From: Aquabacter sp040049275
Lineage (GTDB): Bacteria > Pseudomonadota > Alphaproteobacteria > Rhizobiales > Xanthobacteraceae
Assembly (NCBI RefSeq): GCF_040049275.1
Contig: NZ_JBDZDT010000007.1
Span: forward strand, 186,001 to 250,000
Length of the DNA: 64,000 nucleotides
Direction: 5' to 3'
In this document: positions 1-7,552 of the stretch, piece after piece
How the letters are laid out: each line of letters begins with the position of its first letter
Numbering within the stretch: the first letter of the stretch is position 1
The notes under the pieces: model-generated
Seen by the model: the letters and a program-made list of their open reading frames with translations, nothing else
Databases searched by the model: none
What the model was told of the DNA's origin: nothing
Translations under genes and position numbers: made by a program

Positions 1-1124
1 GCCATTACGACGTGCAGCCCGTGGACCCGCTGGATTTGTGGGACACGCCGCCCTTCGAGCCCGCGCTGAAGACGGATGCCGCCGGCCATAAGCGCATCGT
101 CGGCCGGGGTTCCTGCGACGATAAGGGCCAGGTCCTCACCTTCCTGGAGGCCCTACGCGCCCATCGCGACGTGACCGGCCACCTGCCGGTGGATGTCACC
201 ATCCTGCTGGAAGGGGAGGAGGAGTGCGGTTCGCCGAGCCTTCCCGCCTTTCTCACCGCCAATGCCGGCGAGCTTTCGGCCGAAATCGCCCTCGTCTGCG
301 ACACCCTCATGTGGGACCGCGACACCCCGGCCATCACCACCGGGCTGCGCGGCATCGTGCATTGCGAGCTCACCATCTCGGGCGCGGACCGGGACCTTCA
401 TTCCGGCCTGTTCGGCGGCGCCGCGCGCAACCCGACCCATGTGCTCGCCGGCATCATCGCCGACATGCACGATGAGGACGGCCGCGTGACCATTCCCGGC
501 TTCTACGACGCGGTGCGCGAGCCGCCCGAGGCGGTGCGCAAGCAGTGGGCCTCGCTGGGCTTCACGGCCGAGGCGTTTCTGGGGCCCGTCGGCCTCTCGG
601 TCCCCTCGGGTGAGGCGGACCGCATGCTGATCGAGATGATCCAGTCCCGCCCCACGGCGGAGGTGAACGGCATGTATGGCGGTTATACGGGGCAGGGGAG
701 CAAGACCATCATTCCCGCCTCCGCCACCGCGAAGATCTCGTTCCGTCTCGTGGCCGACCAGGACCCCGAAGCCGTCAAGGCCGGCTTCAGCGACTTCGTC
801 GCCGCCCGGGTGCCGGCGGATTGCAAGACCAGGCTCACCTTCGGCGAGGGCTCGCGCGCCGTGCTCGTGCCTCCGGAGAGCCCGGACCTTGCGAAGGCCG
901 CGACCGCCCTCGAGCAGGAATGGGGCAAGGCGCCGGTGGAGATCGGCTCCGGCGGCTCCATCCCCATTGTCGGGCAGTTCAAGGCGATCCTCGGGGTGGA
1001 CACGCTGCTCATCGGCTTCGGGCTCGATGACGATCGCGTGCACTCACCCAACGAGAAGTATGACCTCAATTGCTTCAGGAAGGGCACGCGGAGCTGGGCG
1101 CGTATCCTGGAGGCCCTTGCGTAA
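1..1124 (+). CDS. M20 family metallopeptidase (5' end outside window)
   Basis: Zinc-dependent dipeptidase/deacylase of the M20 (ArgE/DapE/CPG2) family. The readable frame starts at base 3 with His-Tyr-Asp-Val-Gln-Pro, the family's first metal-binding motif, so the gene begins upstream of the window. Further family signatures follow: a Cys-Asp-Asp-Lys-Gly stretch carrying the bridging Asp, an acidic Glu-Gly-Glu-Glu-Glu motif with the catalytic Glu, a central dimerisation (lid) domain, and near the end an Asp-Arg-Val-His-Ser-Pro-Asn-Glu motif with the last His ligand. About 370 residues are visible; the family usually has 450-480, so roughly 80-100 N-terminal residues are missing. The specific substrate cannot be told from sequence. 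It could hydrolyse a dipeptide or an N-acyl/N-carbamoyl amino acid. Confidence 0.9.
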   Translation, partial: HYDVQPVDPLDLWDTPPFEPALKTDAAGHKRIVGRGSCDDKGQVLTFLEALRAHRDVTGHLPVDVTILLEGEEECGSPSLPAFLTANAGELSAEIALVCDTLMWDRDTPAITTGLRGIVHCELTISGADRDLHSGLFGGAARNPTHVLAGIIADMHDEDGRVTIPGFYDAVREPPEAVRKQWASLGFTAEAFLGPVGLSVPSGEADRMLIEMIQSRPTAEVNGMYGGYTGQGSKTIIPASATAKISFRLVADQDPEAVKAGFSDFVAARVPADCKTRLTFGEGSRAVLVPPESPDLAKAATALEQEWGKAPVEIGSGGSIPIVGQFKAILGVDTLLIGFGLDDDRVHSPNEKYDLNCFRKGTRSWARILEALA

Positions 1125-1192
1125 CAGCATCTTGGTGCTTTCCGAGGGGCCTGCTTTCTGGCAGGAAGGCGTGACCAATCGCGGGGGGTTGG

Positions 1193-2176
1193 ATGGCGGA
1201 CCAGCATAATGAGGGCCTGCTTGAGGCCTGGATGTTCGACGGCCACGGCGGTGGCCGGCGCCTCGCGTGGGACGAGGTCCAGACGCTCAAGGACCCGACG
1301 GAAGGCTTCCTCTGGCTCCATTTCCGCTCCATGCCCAAGCATTCGCAGGACTGGCTGCGGGACCAGAGCGGCATCGACCGCATCATCCTCGAAGGCATGC
1401 TGGACGATGAGAGCCGGCCGCGCTGCTCGCTGTTCAATGACAGCGCCTTCCTCGTGCTGCGCGCCGTGAACCTCCAGCGCAATTCCCTGCCCGAGGAGTT
1501 GCTGGGCCTGCACATGTGGGTCGATGCCCGGCGCATCATCACCCTCCAGCACGAGCCCATCTCGGCCATTGCCGATTATGTGGACGCGCTGGTGCGCGCC
1601 CGATGCCCGCGCACCCAGGGCGAGATGGTGGCCGACCTCAGCCTGCGCCTCGTGGACCGGCTCGACACTGTGATCTCCGCCCTCATGGACGAGGCGGACG
1701 AGCTTGAGGACGGGGTCGAGACCGCGGAGTCCAAGGATCTCCTGCCGAAGCTCGCCATCCTGCGCCGCGTCTCCATCAAGCTGCGCCGGCACATCGCGCC
1801 CCAGCGCGAGGCGCTGAACCATTTCTCCACCGAGGACGATCCCTGGCTCGGCCCCAAGGACCGCACCCGCATCCGCGACGCCTCCGACCGCGTGGCGCGC
1901 TTCACGGAAGAGCTCGATTCCATCCGTGAGCGCGCCTCGCTGATCCGCGACCAGATGGTGGATCGGCGCGCCGAGCAGATGAACAAGTCCATGCTGGTGC
2001 TGGCGGTGGTGACGGTGGTGTTCGCCCCGCTCACCTTCGTCTCCGGTCTGTTCGGCATGAATGTGGGCGGCATTCCCGGCGTGGACGATCCGGAATCCTT
2101 CTGGCTCATCTCCTTCCTTCTTGTGACCTTCGCGCTTTGCCTGGGATGGCTGTTCCGCAGGCTGAGGTGGATCTGA
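1193..2176 (+). CDS. zntB: ZntB/CorA-family divalent cation transporter
   Basis: Inner-membrane metal ion transporter of the CorA superfamily, 327 residues. The long N-terminal part is cytoplasmic and rich in acidic and helical sequence. Two membrane helices lie at the C terminus, about residues 266-287 and 303-321, with the diagnostic Gly-Met-Asn at residues 288-290 between them. GMN is followed by Val-Gly-Gly-Ile-Pro-Gly, which is the ZntB-type loop rather than the Met-Pro-Glu loop of classical CorA magnesium channels, so zinc (or proton-coupled zinc) transport is more likely than magnesium. A G-rich sequence just upstream of ATG 1193 serves as ribosome binding site. The gene follows the M20 peptidase by 68 bases on the same strand. 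Confidence 0.88.
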   Translation: MADQHNEGLLEAWMFDGHGGGRRLAWDEVQTLKDPTEGFLWLHFRSMPKHSQDWLRDQSGIDRIILEGMLDDESRPRCSLFNDSAFLVLRAVNLQRNSLPEELLGLHMWVDARRIITLQHEPISAIADYVDALVRARCPRTQGEMVADLSLRLVDRLDTVISALMDEADELEDGVETAESKDLLPKLAILRRVSIKLRRHIAPQREALNHFSTEDDPWLGPKDRTRIRDASDRVARFTEELDSIRERASLIRDQMVDRRAEQMNKSMLVLAVVTVVFAPLTFVSGLFGMNVGGIPGVDDPESFWLISFLLVTFALCLGWLFRRLRWI

Positions 2177-2354
2177 GGCAGGCTGCATGGCCGGAAGTGA
2201 TACGCGCCGGCGTGTCGTCCACAGCTATCGGGCTCTGAGGATAAAAGGGATTTTTCTCGCCTGACGCTGGGTCATCCAACTGTCGCCAAGACGTCTCCGC
2301 AGTGACATCCCCGCGCCCCAAGAGAGCGGCGCGGGGGAAAATCTGGAGACTGCC

Positions 2355-3806
2355 ATGCGACACTTTCCTTCCCTGGCCACCCTTCTTTTAGCCGGCACAT
2401 CTCTGTTTGCATTCTCTGCGTCCGCCCAGCAGGTGGCGCCGGCGCCCGCCGCCGCGGCTGCAGCTGTCGCAGCCTCCGGCGCGGCGCTGACCGCGGCGCA
2501 GGGAACCGCCTATCCGGCAACGGTCGAGGGCCATGTGGCCCTTCCGGCCGCCTCGTTCGTTCCGACGCCGGCCGACGCGCCGGCCGACCTTGCCACCTCC
2601 GGAAAATATACCAGCGCGAACCGGGTGCGGAACGATCAGGTCGGCTCCGTGCCGGCGGTCAGCGTCCTGTCCGACAAGGAGGCGCCGCGCGCCACAGGCC
2701 TCAACCTGCCGTTCAAGGGCCAGCCGGTGCAGGGCTTCTCCGGCATCGTCAACGAGGGCGACGGCCGGTTCCTGATCCTCACGGACAACGGGTTCGGCTC
2801 GAAGGCCAATTCCAGCGACGCCATGCTGATGTTCCACCGCATCTCCATGGACTTCAAAGCCGGCTCCATTACCCGCACCGACACCTTCTTCCTGCGCGAT
2901 CCCGACCGGAAGGTGATGTTCCCCATCGCCATGGAAGGCACGACGACGCGCTATCTCACCGGCGCGGACTTCGACATCGAGTCCATCCAGGTGGCGGGCG
3001 ATTCCGTGTGGTTCGGCGACGAGTTCGGCCCGTTCCTGGTGGAAACCGACGCCACCGGCAAGGTGAAGGCCGTCCATGAGACCAAGGTGGACGGCAAGGT
3101 GGTCCGCTCCCCCGACCATCCCAATGTCACCACCCCCGGCGCGCCGGGCGGCAAGGTGGCGTTCGAGGTGTTCCGCTCCAAGGGGTTCGAGGGCATGGCC
3201 CTTTCGCCCGACAAGACCAAGCTCTACGCGATGCTGGAAGGCCCCCTCGGCACGGCCGACGGGGCGAAGGAAGCTGATGGCGGCGTGGAATATCTGCGGG
3301 TGCTGGAATTCGACATTCCGAGCCGCCAGTGGACCGGCCGCTTCTGGAAGTACCCGCTCGCGGTGGCCGGAAACGCCATCGGCGACTTCAACATGATCGA
3401 TGCGAACACCGCTCTGGTGATCGAGCGCGACAATCTGGAAGGCACGAAGGCCGCGGCCTGCCCGGCCGGCAAGGTGGAGCCCACCTGCTTCAGCAAGCCG
3501 GCGCAGTTCAAGCGGGTCTACAAGGTGGAATTCTCGCCGGAGGCGGCGGGGCAGACCATGCGCAAGGTCGGCTATATCGACCTGATGGCCATGAAGGACC
3601 CCAACGGCAAGGCCAAGCAGGGCGCGTCCGGCGGCACGCTGGACTTCCCCTTCTTCACCATCGAGGACGTGGTGGTGGTGGACCCGACCCATATCGTTGT
3701 CGGCAACGACAACAACCTGCCTTACTCCGCCGGCCGCCAGCCCCAGAAGGCGGATGACAACGAGTTCGTGCTTCTGGAAGTGGGCGAGTTCCTGAAGGCG
3801 AAGTGA
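2355..3806 (+). CDS. Secreted esterase-like phytase family protein
   Basis: Predicted exported protein of 483 residues with an N-terminal signal peptide: a basic start, a hydrophobic core, and a likely cleavage after Ala-Ser-Ala near residue 24. An Ala-rich linker follows to about residue 60. The body from about residue 90 to 475 matches the phytase-like/esterase-like domain (PF13449 type), including an Asp-Asn-Gly-Phe-Gly element and a C-terminal block with Asp-Asp-Asn-Glu-Phe. Members are thought to be periplasmic phosphoesterases, but the substrate is unproven and many are only called esterase-like. The start ATG is preceded by GGAG at suitable distance. A strong intergenic palindrome lies just after the stop. 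Confidence 0.82.
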   Translation: MRHFPSLATLLLAGTSLFAFSASAQQVAPAPAAAAAAVAASGAALTAAQGTAYPATVEGHVALPAASFVPTPADAPADLATSGKYTSANRVRNDQVGSVPAVSVLSDKEAPRATGLNLPFKGQPVQGFSGIVNEGDGRFLILTDNGFGSKANSSDAMLMFHRISMDFKAGSITRTDTFFLRDPDRKVMFPIAMEGTTTRYLTGADFDIESIQVAGDSVWFGDEFGPFLVETDATGKVKAVHETKVDGKVVRSPDHPNVTTPGAPGGKVAFEVFRSKGFEGMALSPDKTKLYAMLEGPLGTADGAKEADGGVEYLRVLEFDIPSRQWTGRFWKYPLAVAGNAIGDFNMIDANTALVIERDNLEGTKAAACPAGKVEPTCFSKPAQFKRVYKVEFSPEAAGQTMRKVGYIDLMAMKDPNGKAKQGASGGTLDFPFFTIEDVVVVDPTHIVVGNDNNLPYSAGRQPQKADDNEFVLLEVGEFLKAK

Positions 3807-3837
3807 AGGAGGCGGCCGCCATCTGCGCCGCTTTCGA

Positions 3838-3932
3838 CCGTAAATGGCCGGGCTTGTCCCGGCCATTTACGGCGCTCCGCTGGGGGGATGCCAATGGAGA
3901 GATACGTGGATGCCCGGGCCAGGCCCGGGCAT
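3838..3932. repeat. REP-type palindrome doublet
   Basis: Two perfect hairpins lie side by side. The first has 15-base arms (3838-3852 and 3858-3872) around loop CTTGT. The second has 11-base arms (3910-3920 and 3922-3932) around a single A. Both arms are built on a GGCCGGG/CCCGGGC core. The same core recurs near 16.0, 30.2, 35.0 and 49.6 kb. The first hairpin could also end transcription of the phytase-like gene or of the convergent glycosyltransferase gene. Confidence 0.85.
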
Positions 3933-3958
3933 GACTGTCGTGTGGGGCGGTGCGGGGG

Positions 3959-5629
3959 CTACTGCCCGACCGCGAACACGCTCGGGAAGCTGCGGCCGCG
4001 GGTGTCGTAGACGCGGGCATAGACGACGCCGTCGCGCTCCACCTTCACGATCACCGGCGCCTGGACGTTGGCGCAGTAGAATTCACCTAGCATCAAGGCG
4101 AAGTCGGCGTCCGAGGTCTCGTAGGTGGTCTCGTAGCGCGGGCCAAGTTCCACCGCAGCCGCGCGGTGGGGGCCGCACACCGCCACCTTGAACTTGCGGC
4201 CCTGCGGCAGCTGGCGGCGGTGCTCGTCCACATATTCGTCCAGCTCGGCGGCGGCCTGCTTGAAGGCGAGGCCCCAGTAATCGAGCATGAACTTGTCGTC
4301 CGCCCCACGCACCCCGCCTACCAGATGGTTGTAGTAGGTGTACTGATAGGGATGCAGCTGGGCCAACTCTACCGTGGGCAAGGCGAGGCCGAAGGCGAAG
4401 ACCGCCGCCGCGCCTGCGCGTACCGCCCGGTGCTGCTGCGACAGCCAGCTCCAGGCCCAGGCCGCCGCCAGCCCGCCCAGTATGGCGAAGGCCGGGGTGA
4501 TGAAGACGAAATGGCGGATGCCGTTATACATCACCGGGCGCTCGACCACGGTGAGCAGGATGGGGAACAGCGCCGCCGCCACGATCAGCATGAGCTGCGC
4601 ACGTTGGGTGGCCGTGCCCTTGCCGAAGAAAGCCCCCACCAGCGCGCCGGCGACGCCCGCCACCGACAGGCCGAGGAACAGTTCCGGCATCTGCACCGCG
4701 AACAGGGTCGGCACATAGGTGCGCGGCATGTCCGGCACGAGGATGGGACGGCCCTCATAAAGCTCGCGCCAGGGCACTTCCCAGAAATGGGCGTAATAAG
4801 CCAGCGCCCGCACGGGGTTCAGAGGGTCCACCACTGCCCAGGGCCAGACGAGGCCCAGCACGAGATAGGCCAGAGGCAGGCCGAGGGCCATGAGGCCAAG
4901 GCAGCCGGCAAGGCGCAGGCCCATGGCGCGGAAGCCGAGCTGGCGCCATTCGATGCCCGCCAGGAGCATGAGGGCGAGGCCCGCATAGGCCACCGTGATG
5001 ACGCCGAGCACGCGCGTGCCCACCGCAAGGCCAAGGCTGATGCCGAACAGCGTGACCGTGCGCCAGGAGGGCGTCGGATATTCATCCAGCGCGCGCACCA
5101 TGGTGTAGACGAGGGCGGCGACGGCCACGGCGAAGGGCGCATCCTTCGCATTCATGAAGATGTGCCCGTAATAAAGCGGGCAGATGAGCAGCAGGCAGAC
5201 GGAGACGAGGCCGCAGACCGGCCCGCCGATGCGCCGGCCGGTGCGCCACACGATCAGCAGGCCGACAATGCCGACGACGCCACCCAGCAGGCGGCGGATG
5301 TCGAACACGTCCACCGGCACCATCTTGGAGATGGCGGTGGCCACCAGATCGAACCCGCCCCCGTAATAGTAGAGGTTTACGAAAGAGAACACGCGCTGGT
5401 AGACCAGCCCGGATTCGAAATAGCGGTAGAGCAGGTCGCCATACTGGGAATGTGTGAAGTCATCCCAGCCGAGGCCGTAATCGTGGAACGTAAAGACAGC
5501 GACGATGCTGGCCACGATAATGACCAAGAGGGAGCAACGGTCCGCGAATGACGCGGGCAGTGAGGGACGGGCGATACGCATAATGTTGTGAGATCCAACT
5601 CGAACACGCTGCATCAGCCCGCAAAACAT
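3959..5629 (-). CDS. GT39/ArnT-like membrane glycosyltransferase
   Basis: Polytopic inner-membrane protein of 556 residues resembling dolichyl-phosphate-mannose/ArnT-type glycosyltransferases (GT39, PMT-like). After a first membrane helix comes Gly-Leu-Gly-Trp-Asp-Asp near residue 55, matching the acidic first periplasmic loop that holds the catalytic Asp in this superfamily. An Asn-Ala-Lys-Asp motif follows in the second loop. About ten hydrophobic segments extend to about residue 410, followed by a soluble C-terminal region. It would use a polyprenyl-phosphate sugar donor to decorate a surface glycan, lipid A or a protein; the acceptor is unknown. The start is uncertain: ATG codons occur at 5629 and further in, and the 5629 one follows a G-run. 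Confidence 0.75.
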   Translation of the reverse strand: MFCGLMQRVRVGSHNIMRIARPSLPASFADRCSLLVIIVASIVAVFTFHDYGLGWDDFTHSQYGDLLYRYFESGLVYQRVFSFVNLYYYGGGFDLVATAISKMVPVDVFDIRRLLGGVVGIVGLLIVWRTGRRIGGPVCGLVSVCLLLICPLYYGHIFMNAKDAPFAVAVAALVYTMVRALDEYPTPSWRTVTLFGISLGLAVGTRVLGVITVAYAGLALMLLAGIEWRQLGFRAMGLRLAGCLGLMALGLPLAYLVLGLVWPWAVVDPLNPVRALAYYAHFWEVPWRELYEGRPILVPDMPRTYVPTLFAVQMPELFLGLSVAGVAGALVGAFFGKGTATQRAQLMLIVAAALFPILLTVVERPVMYNGIRHFVFITPAFAILGGLAAAWAWSWLSQQHRAVRAGAAAVFAFGLALPTVELAQLHPYQYTYYNHLVGGVRGADDKFMLDYWGLAFKQAAAELDEYVDEHRRQLPQGRKFKVAVCGPHRAAAVELGPRYETTYETSDADFALMLGEFYCANVQAPVIVKVERDGVVYARVYDTRGRSFPSVFAVGQ

Positions 5630-5823
5630 GTCCCCCCGGCGGCAGCGTAACGGCAGCCACTGGTCACATATCCGTGAGCTTTTTTATCTTCCCGTTAACC
5701 CGGAACTTTGCAAGAAAAATATGCATTGCGCCGCAGCAGAGGCGTTGCAGCATTTCGCGCCACAGCGTCCTAAGAGGTATAGGCTAATGCCAATGCAGTC
5801 ATAGGCTGTAGCCAACTCTTGAT

Positions 5824-5865
5824 ATAAAAAGAAAAACGCCGGATGCGATCTTCGCATCCGGCGTT
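5824..5865 (-). terminator. Rho-independent terminator of sodB
   Basis: A perfect 14-base stem (5835-5848 with 5852-5865) closes a three-base loop. On the minus strand it is followed by a T-rich tail read from the A-run at 5826-5836. It lies 45 bases after the sodB stop and points the right way for it. Confidence 0.93.
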
Positions 5866-5909
5866 AACCAACAACGTAACGCGCGGGCCTAAAGTGCCCG
5901 GCGCCATCT

Positions 5910-6506
5910 TCAGGAGGCGTTGCCGTAGAGTTCGGCCACATACTCCCAATTGACCAGATGGTCGACGAAGGCCTTCAGGTAATCGGGACGGCGGTTGCGG
6001 TAGTCGATATAATAGGAATGCTCCCACACATCGACGCCGAGCAGCGGCGTGCCGCCGTGGACCAGCGGGTTTTCGCCGTTCGGGGTCTTGGTGACGGAGA
6101 GCTTGCCGTCCTTGAGCGTAAGCCACGCCCAGCCGGAGCCGAACTGCCCGACGCCGCCAGCGATGAATTCTTCCTTGAACTTATCGACCGAGCCGATGTC
6201 CTCGATGATCTTCTTTTCCAGCTCGCCCGGAATGGCGCCGCCGCCATTCGGCTTCATCCACTTCCAGAAATGGAGGTGGTTATAGTGCTGTCCGGCATTG
6301 TTGAAGAGCCCAGCATTCTTGCCATAGGAGCCCTTCACGATGTCTTCCAGGGATTTTCCCTCGAATTCAGTTCCCTTTAGGAGATTGTTACCATTATTGA
6401 CATAAGCGAGATGGTGCTTGTCGTGGTGATATTCGAGCGTCTCGCGCGACATGTAGGGCGCAAGAGCATCATACGAGTAGGGAAGATCTGGCAGCGTGAA
6501 GGACAT
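5910..6506 (-). CDS. sodB: Superoxide dismutase, Fe-type (Fe/Mn family)
   Basis: Converts superoxide to hydrogen peroxide and oxygen in the cytoplasm; 198 residues, normal length. By alignment from memory the metal ligands are His27, His77, Asp159 and His163 (in Asp-Val-Trp-Glu-His). Gln73, in the Asn-Asn-Ala-Gly-Gln-His-Tyr-Asn-His segment, occupies the position of the iron-type second-sphere glutamine, while the manganese-type position near residue 142 has no Gln. Iron or cambialistic use is therefore more likely than strict manganese use. It is transcribed alone: GGAG lies before the ATG and a strong terminator follows. Confidence 0.96.
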   Translation of the reverse strand: MSFTLPDLPYSYDALAPYMSRETLEYHHDKHHLAYVNNGNNLLKGTEFEGKSLEDIVKGSYGKNAGLFNNAGQHYNHLHFWKWMKPNGGGAIPGELEKKIIEDIGSVDKFKEEFIAGGVGQFGSGWAWLTLKDGKLSVTKTPNGENPLVHGGTPLLGVDVWEHSYYIDYRNRRPDYLKAFVDHLVNWEYVAELYGNAS

Positions 6507-6694
6507 GAGGCGTCTCCGCGTTCGGTCCGGGAGGAGTCCGGCGGCTTCATCCCAGGATCGAAATGGGCCGCCTGAACTGCGACCTAGATAGGCCGGGCGC
6601 GGGGATCGGACAACAGTGGGCGCGCCGATTTCTGACGTAACCGGAGATTGGGTTGAACTGGACCGGCCCCGCCGGTCGTGCGTGGAGTGAGACG

Positions 6695-7471
6695 ATGTGG
6701 CGGTTCCTGGTAGCTCTCGGTTTCCTGCTCGCGCTCGCGGGCCTCGTGATCATGGCGCTGGGGGTTGCGATTTTCGTGTCCTCCTTCGGCAACACGCTCA
6801 TCGCCACGGGCGCGGTGAGCCTCTCGGGCGGCATCGTCATCATCGCGGTGGCGCTGGTGCTGAAGGAGTTGCGGGAGCTTTCGGGGCGGCTTGACGCGGT
6901 TCTCGCCGTCGGCACGCTGCCCGCCAGCCGCGCCCCGGCCTTCCCCGCTGCGGAGCGGGCGACGGACCTGATGGTCGAGGATGAGGATGGAATGGTGGAG
7001 GAGGACATCGAGCCCGAGCTTCCGGCCGAGGCTCCGCCGCGTGCCTTCCCGCCGCCTCCGTCCTTCCCGCGCCCGCGTGGGGCTGAGCGTCCCGTAGCCC
7101 CGCCGGCCTTCGAGCCAGCCGCTCCCTTGCCGGAGGCGCTGAAGCGCGGCCGGGTGCTGGGACGTGCGCCGGAGGGCGAAGCCTTCACGTCCCGCATGCG
7201 GCCCCTTGATGCACCCGCGCCGGAAGCCAACGAGCCCGAGCCCGCCCCGCTTCCTCCCCGCGCCTTCACGCCGCCTGCGCGGCAGCCGGAGCCCCCGGCT
7301 CCGCCCGCAGCGCCGGAGCCTTCGGTGCTGAAGTCGGGCATTGTCGGCGGCATGGCCTATACGCTCTATTCCGACGGCTCCATCCAGGCGGAGCTTCCGG
7401 ACGGCACGCTGCGCTTCGCCTCCCTCCAGGAGCTGCGCGACCACGTGGCGCGCTCGTCCCACCCGCAATAG
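6695..7471 (+). CDS. Proline-rich membrane-anchored hypothetical protein
   Basis: Family not recognised with a name. The N-terminal 60 residues form two membrane helices, then a short charged segment. Residues about 85-205 are rich in Pro, Ala and Glu and likely disordered. A compact conserved-looking C-terminal domain of about 45 residues contains Tyr-Ser-Asp-Gly-Ser and a Leu-Pro-Asp-Gly-Thr-Leu-Arg-Phe strand pair. The ATG at 6695 was chosen because GGAG lies eight bases upstream; an in-frame ATG at 6653 would add 14 residues without a good ribosome site. The topology suggests a short membrane hairpin presenting a long cytoplasmic or periplasmic arm. It is convergent with the S53 peptidase gene. 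Confidence 0.7.
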   Translation: MWRFLVALGFLLALAGLVIMALGVAIFVSSFGNTLIATGAVSLSGGIVIIAVALVLKELRELSGRLDAVLAVGTLPASRAPAFPAAERATDLMVEDEDGMVEEDIEPELPAEAPPRAFPPPPSFPRPRGAERPVAPPAFEPAAPLPEALKRGRVLGRAPEGEAFTSRMRPLDAPAPEANEPEPAPLPPRAFTPPARQPEPPAPPAAPEPSVLKSGIVGGMAYTLYSDGSIQAELPDGTLRFASLQELRDHVARSSHPQ

Positions 7472-7506
7472 GCCGCGCCGCTTTCAAAGATCGGCAGAGA
7501 TCGTAA

Positions 7507-7541
7507 ATCCGGCCGGCATCGCACCCCGATGCCGGCCGGAT
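7507..7541. terminator. Bidirectional terminator-like hairpin
   Basis: A perfect 15-base stem (7507-7521 with 7527-7541) and a five-base loop lie between two convergent genes. There is no T-run on either side, so it may act as a pause or a transcript-end stabiliser rather than a classical intrinsic terminator. Confidence 0.65.
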
Positions 7542-7552
7542 GCGTTCTGGCC

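Noticed and set aside
683..2188. A 501-codon minus-strand frame opposite zntB
   Set aside because: No domain, and the low-complexity His/Glu/Gln-rich sequence is typical of antisense frames; zntB with its GMN motif explains the region.
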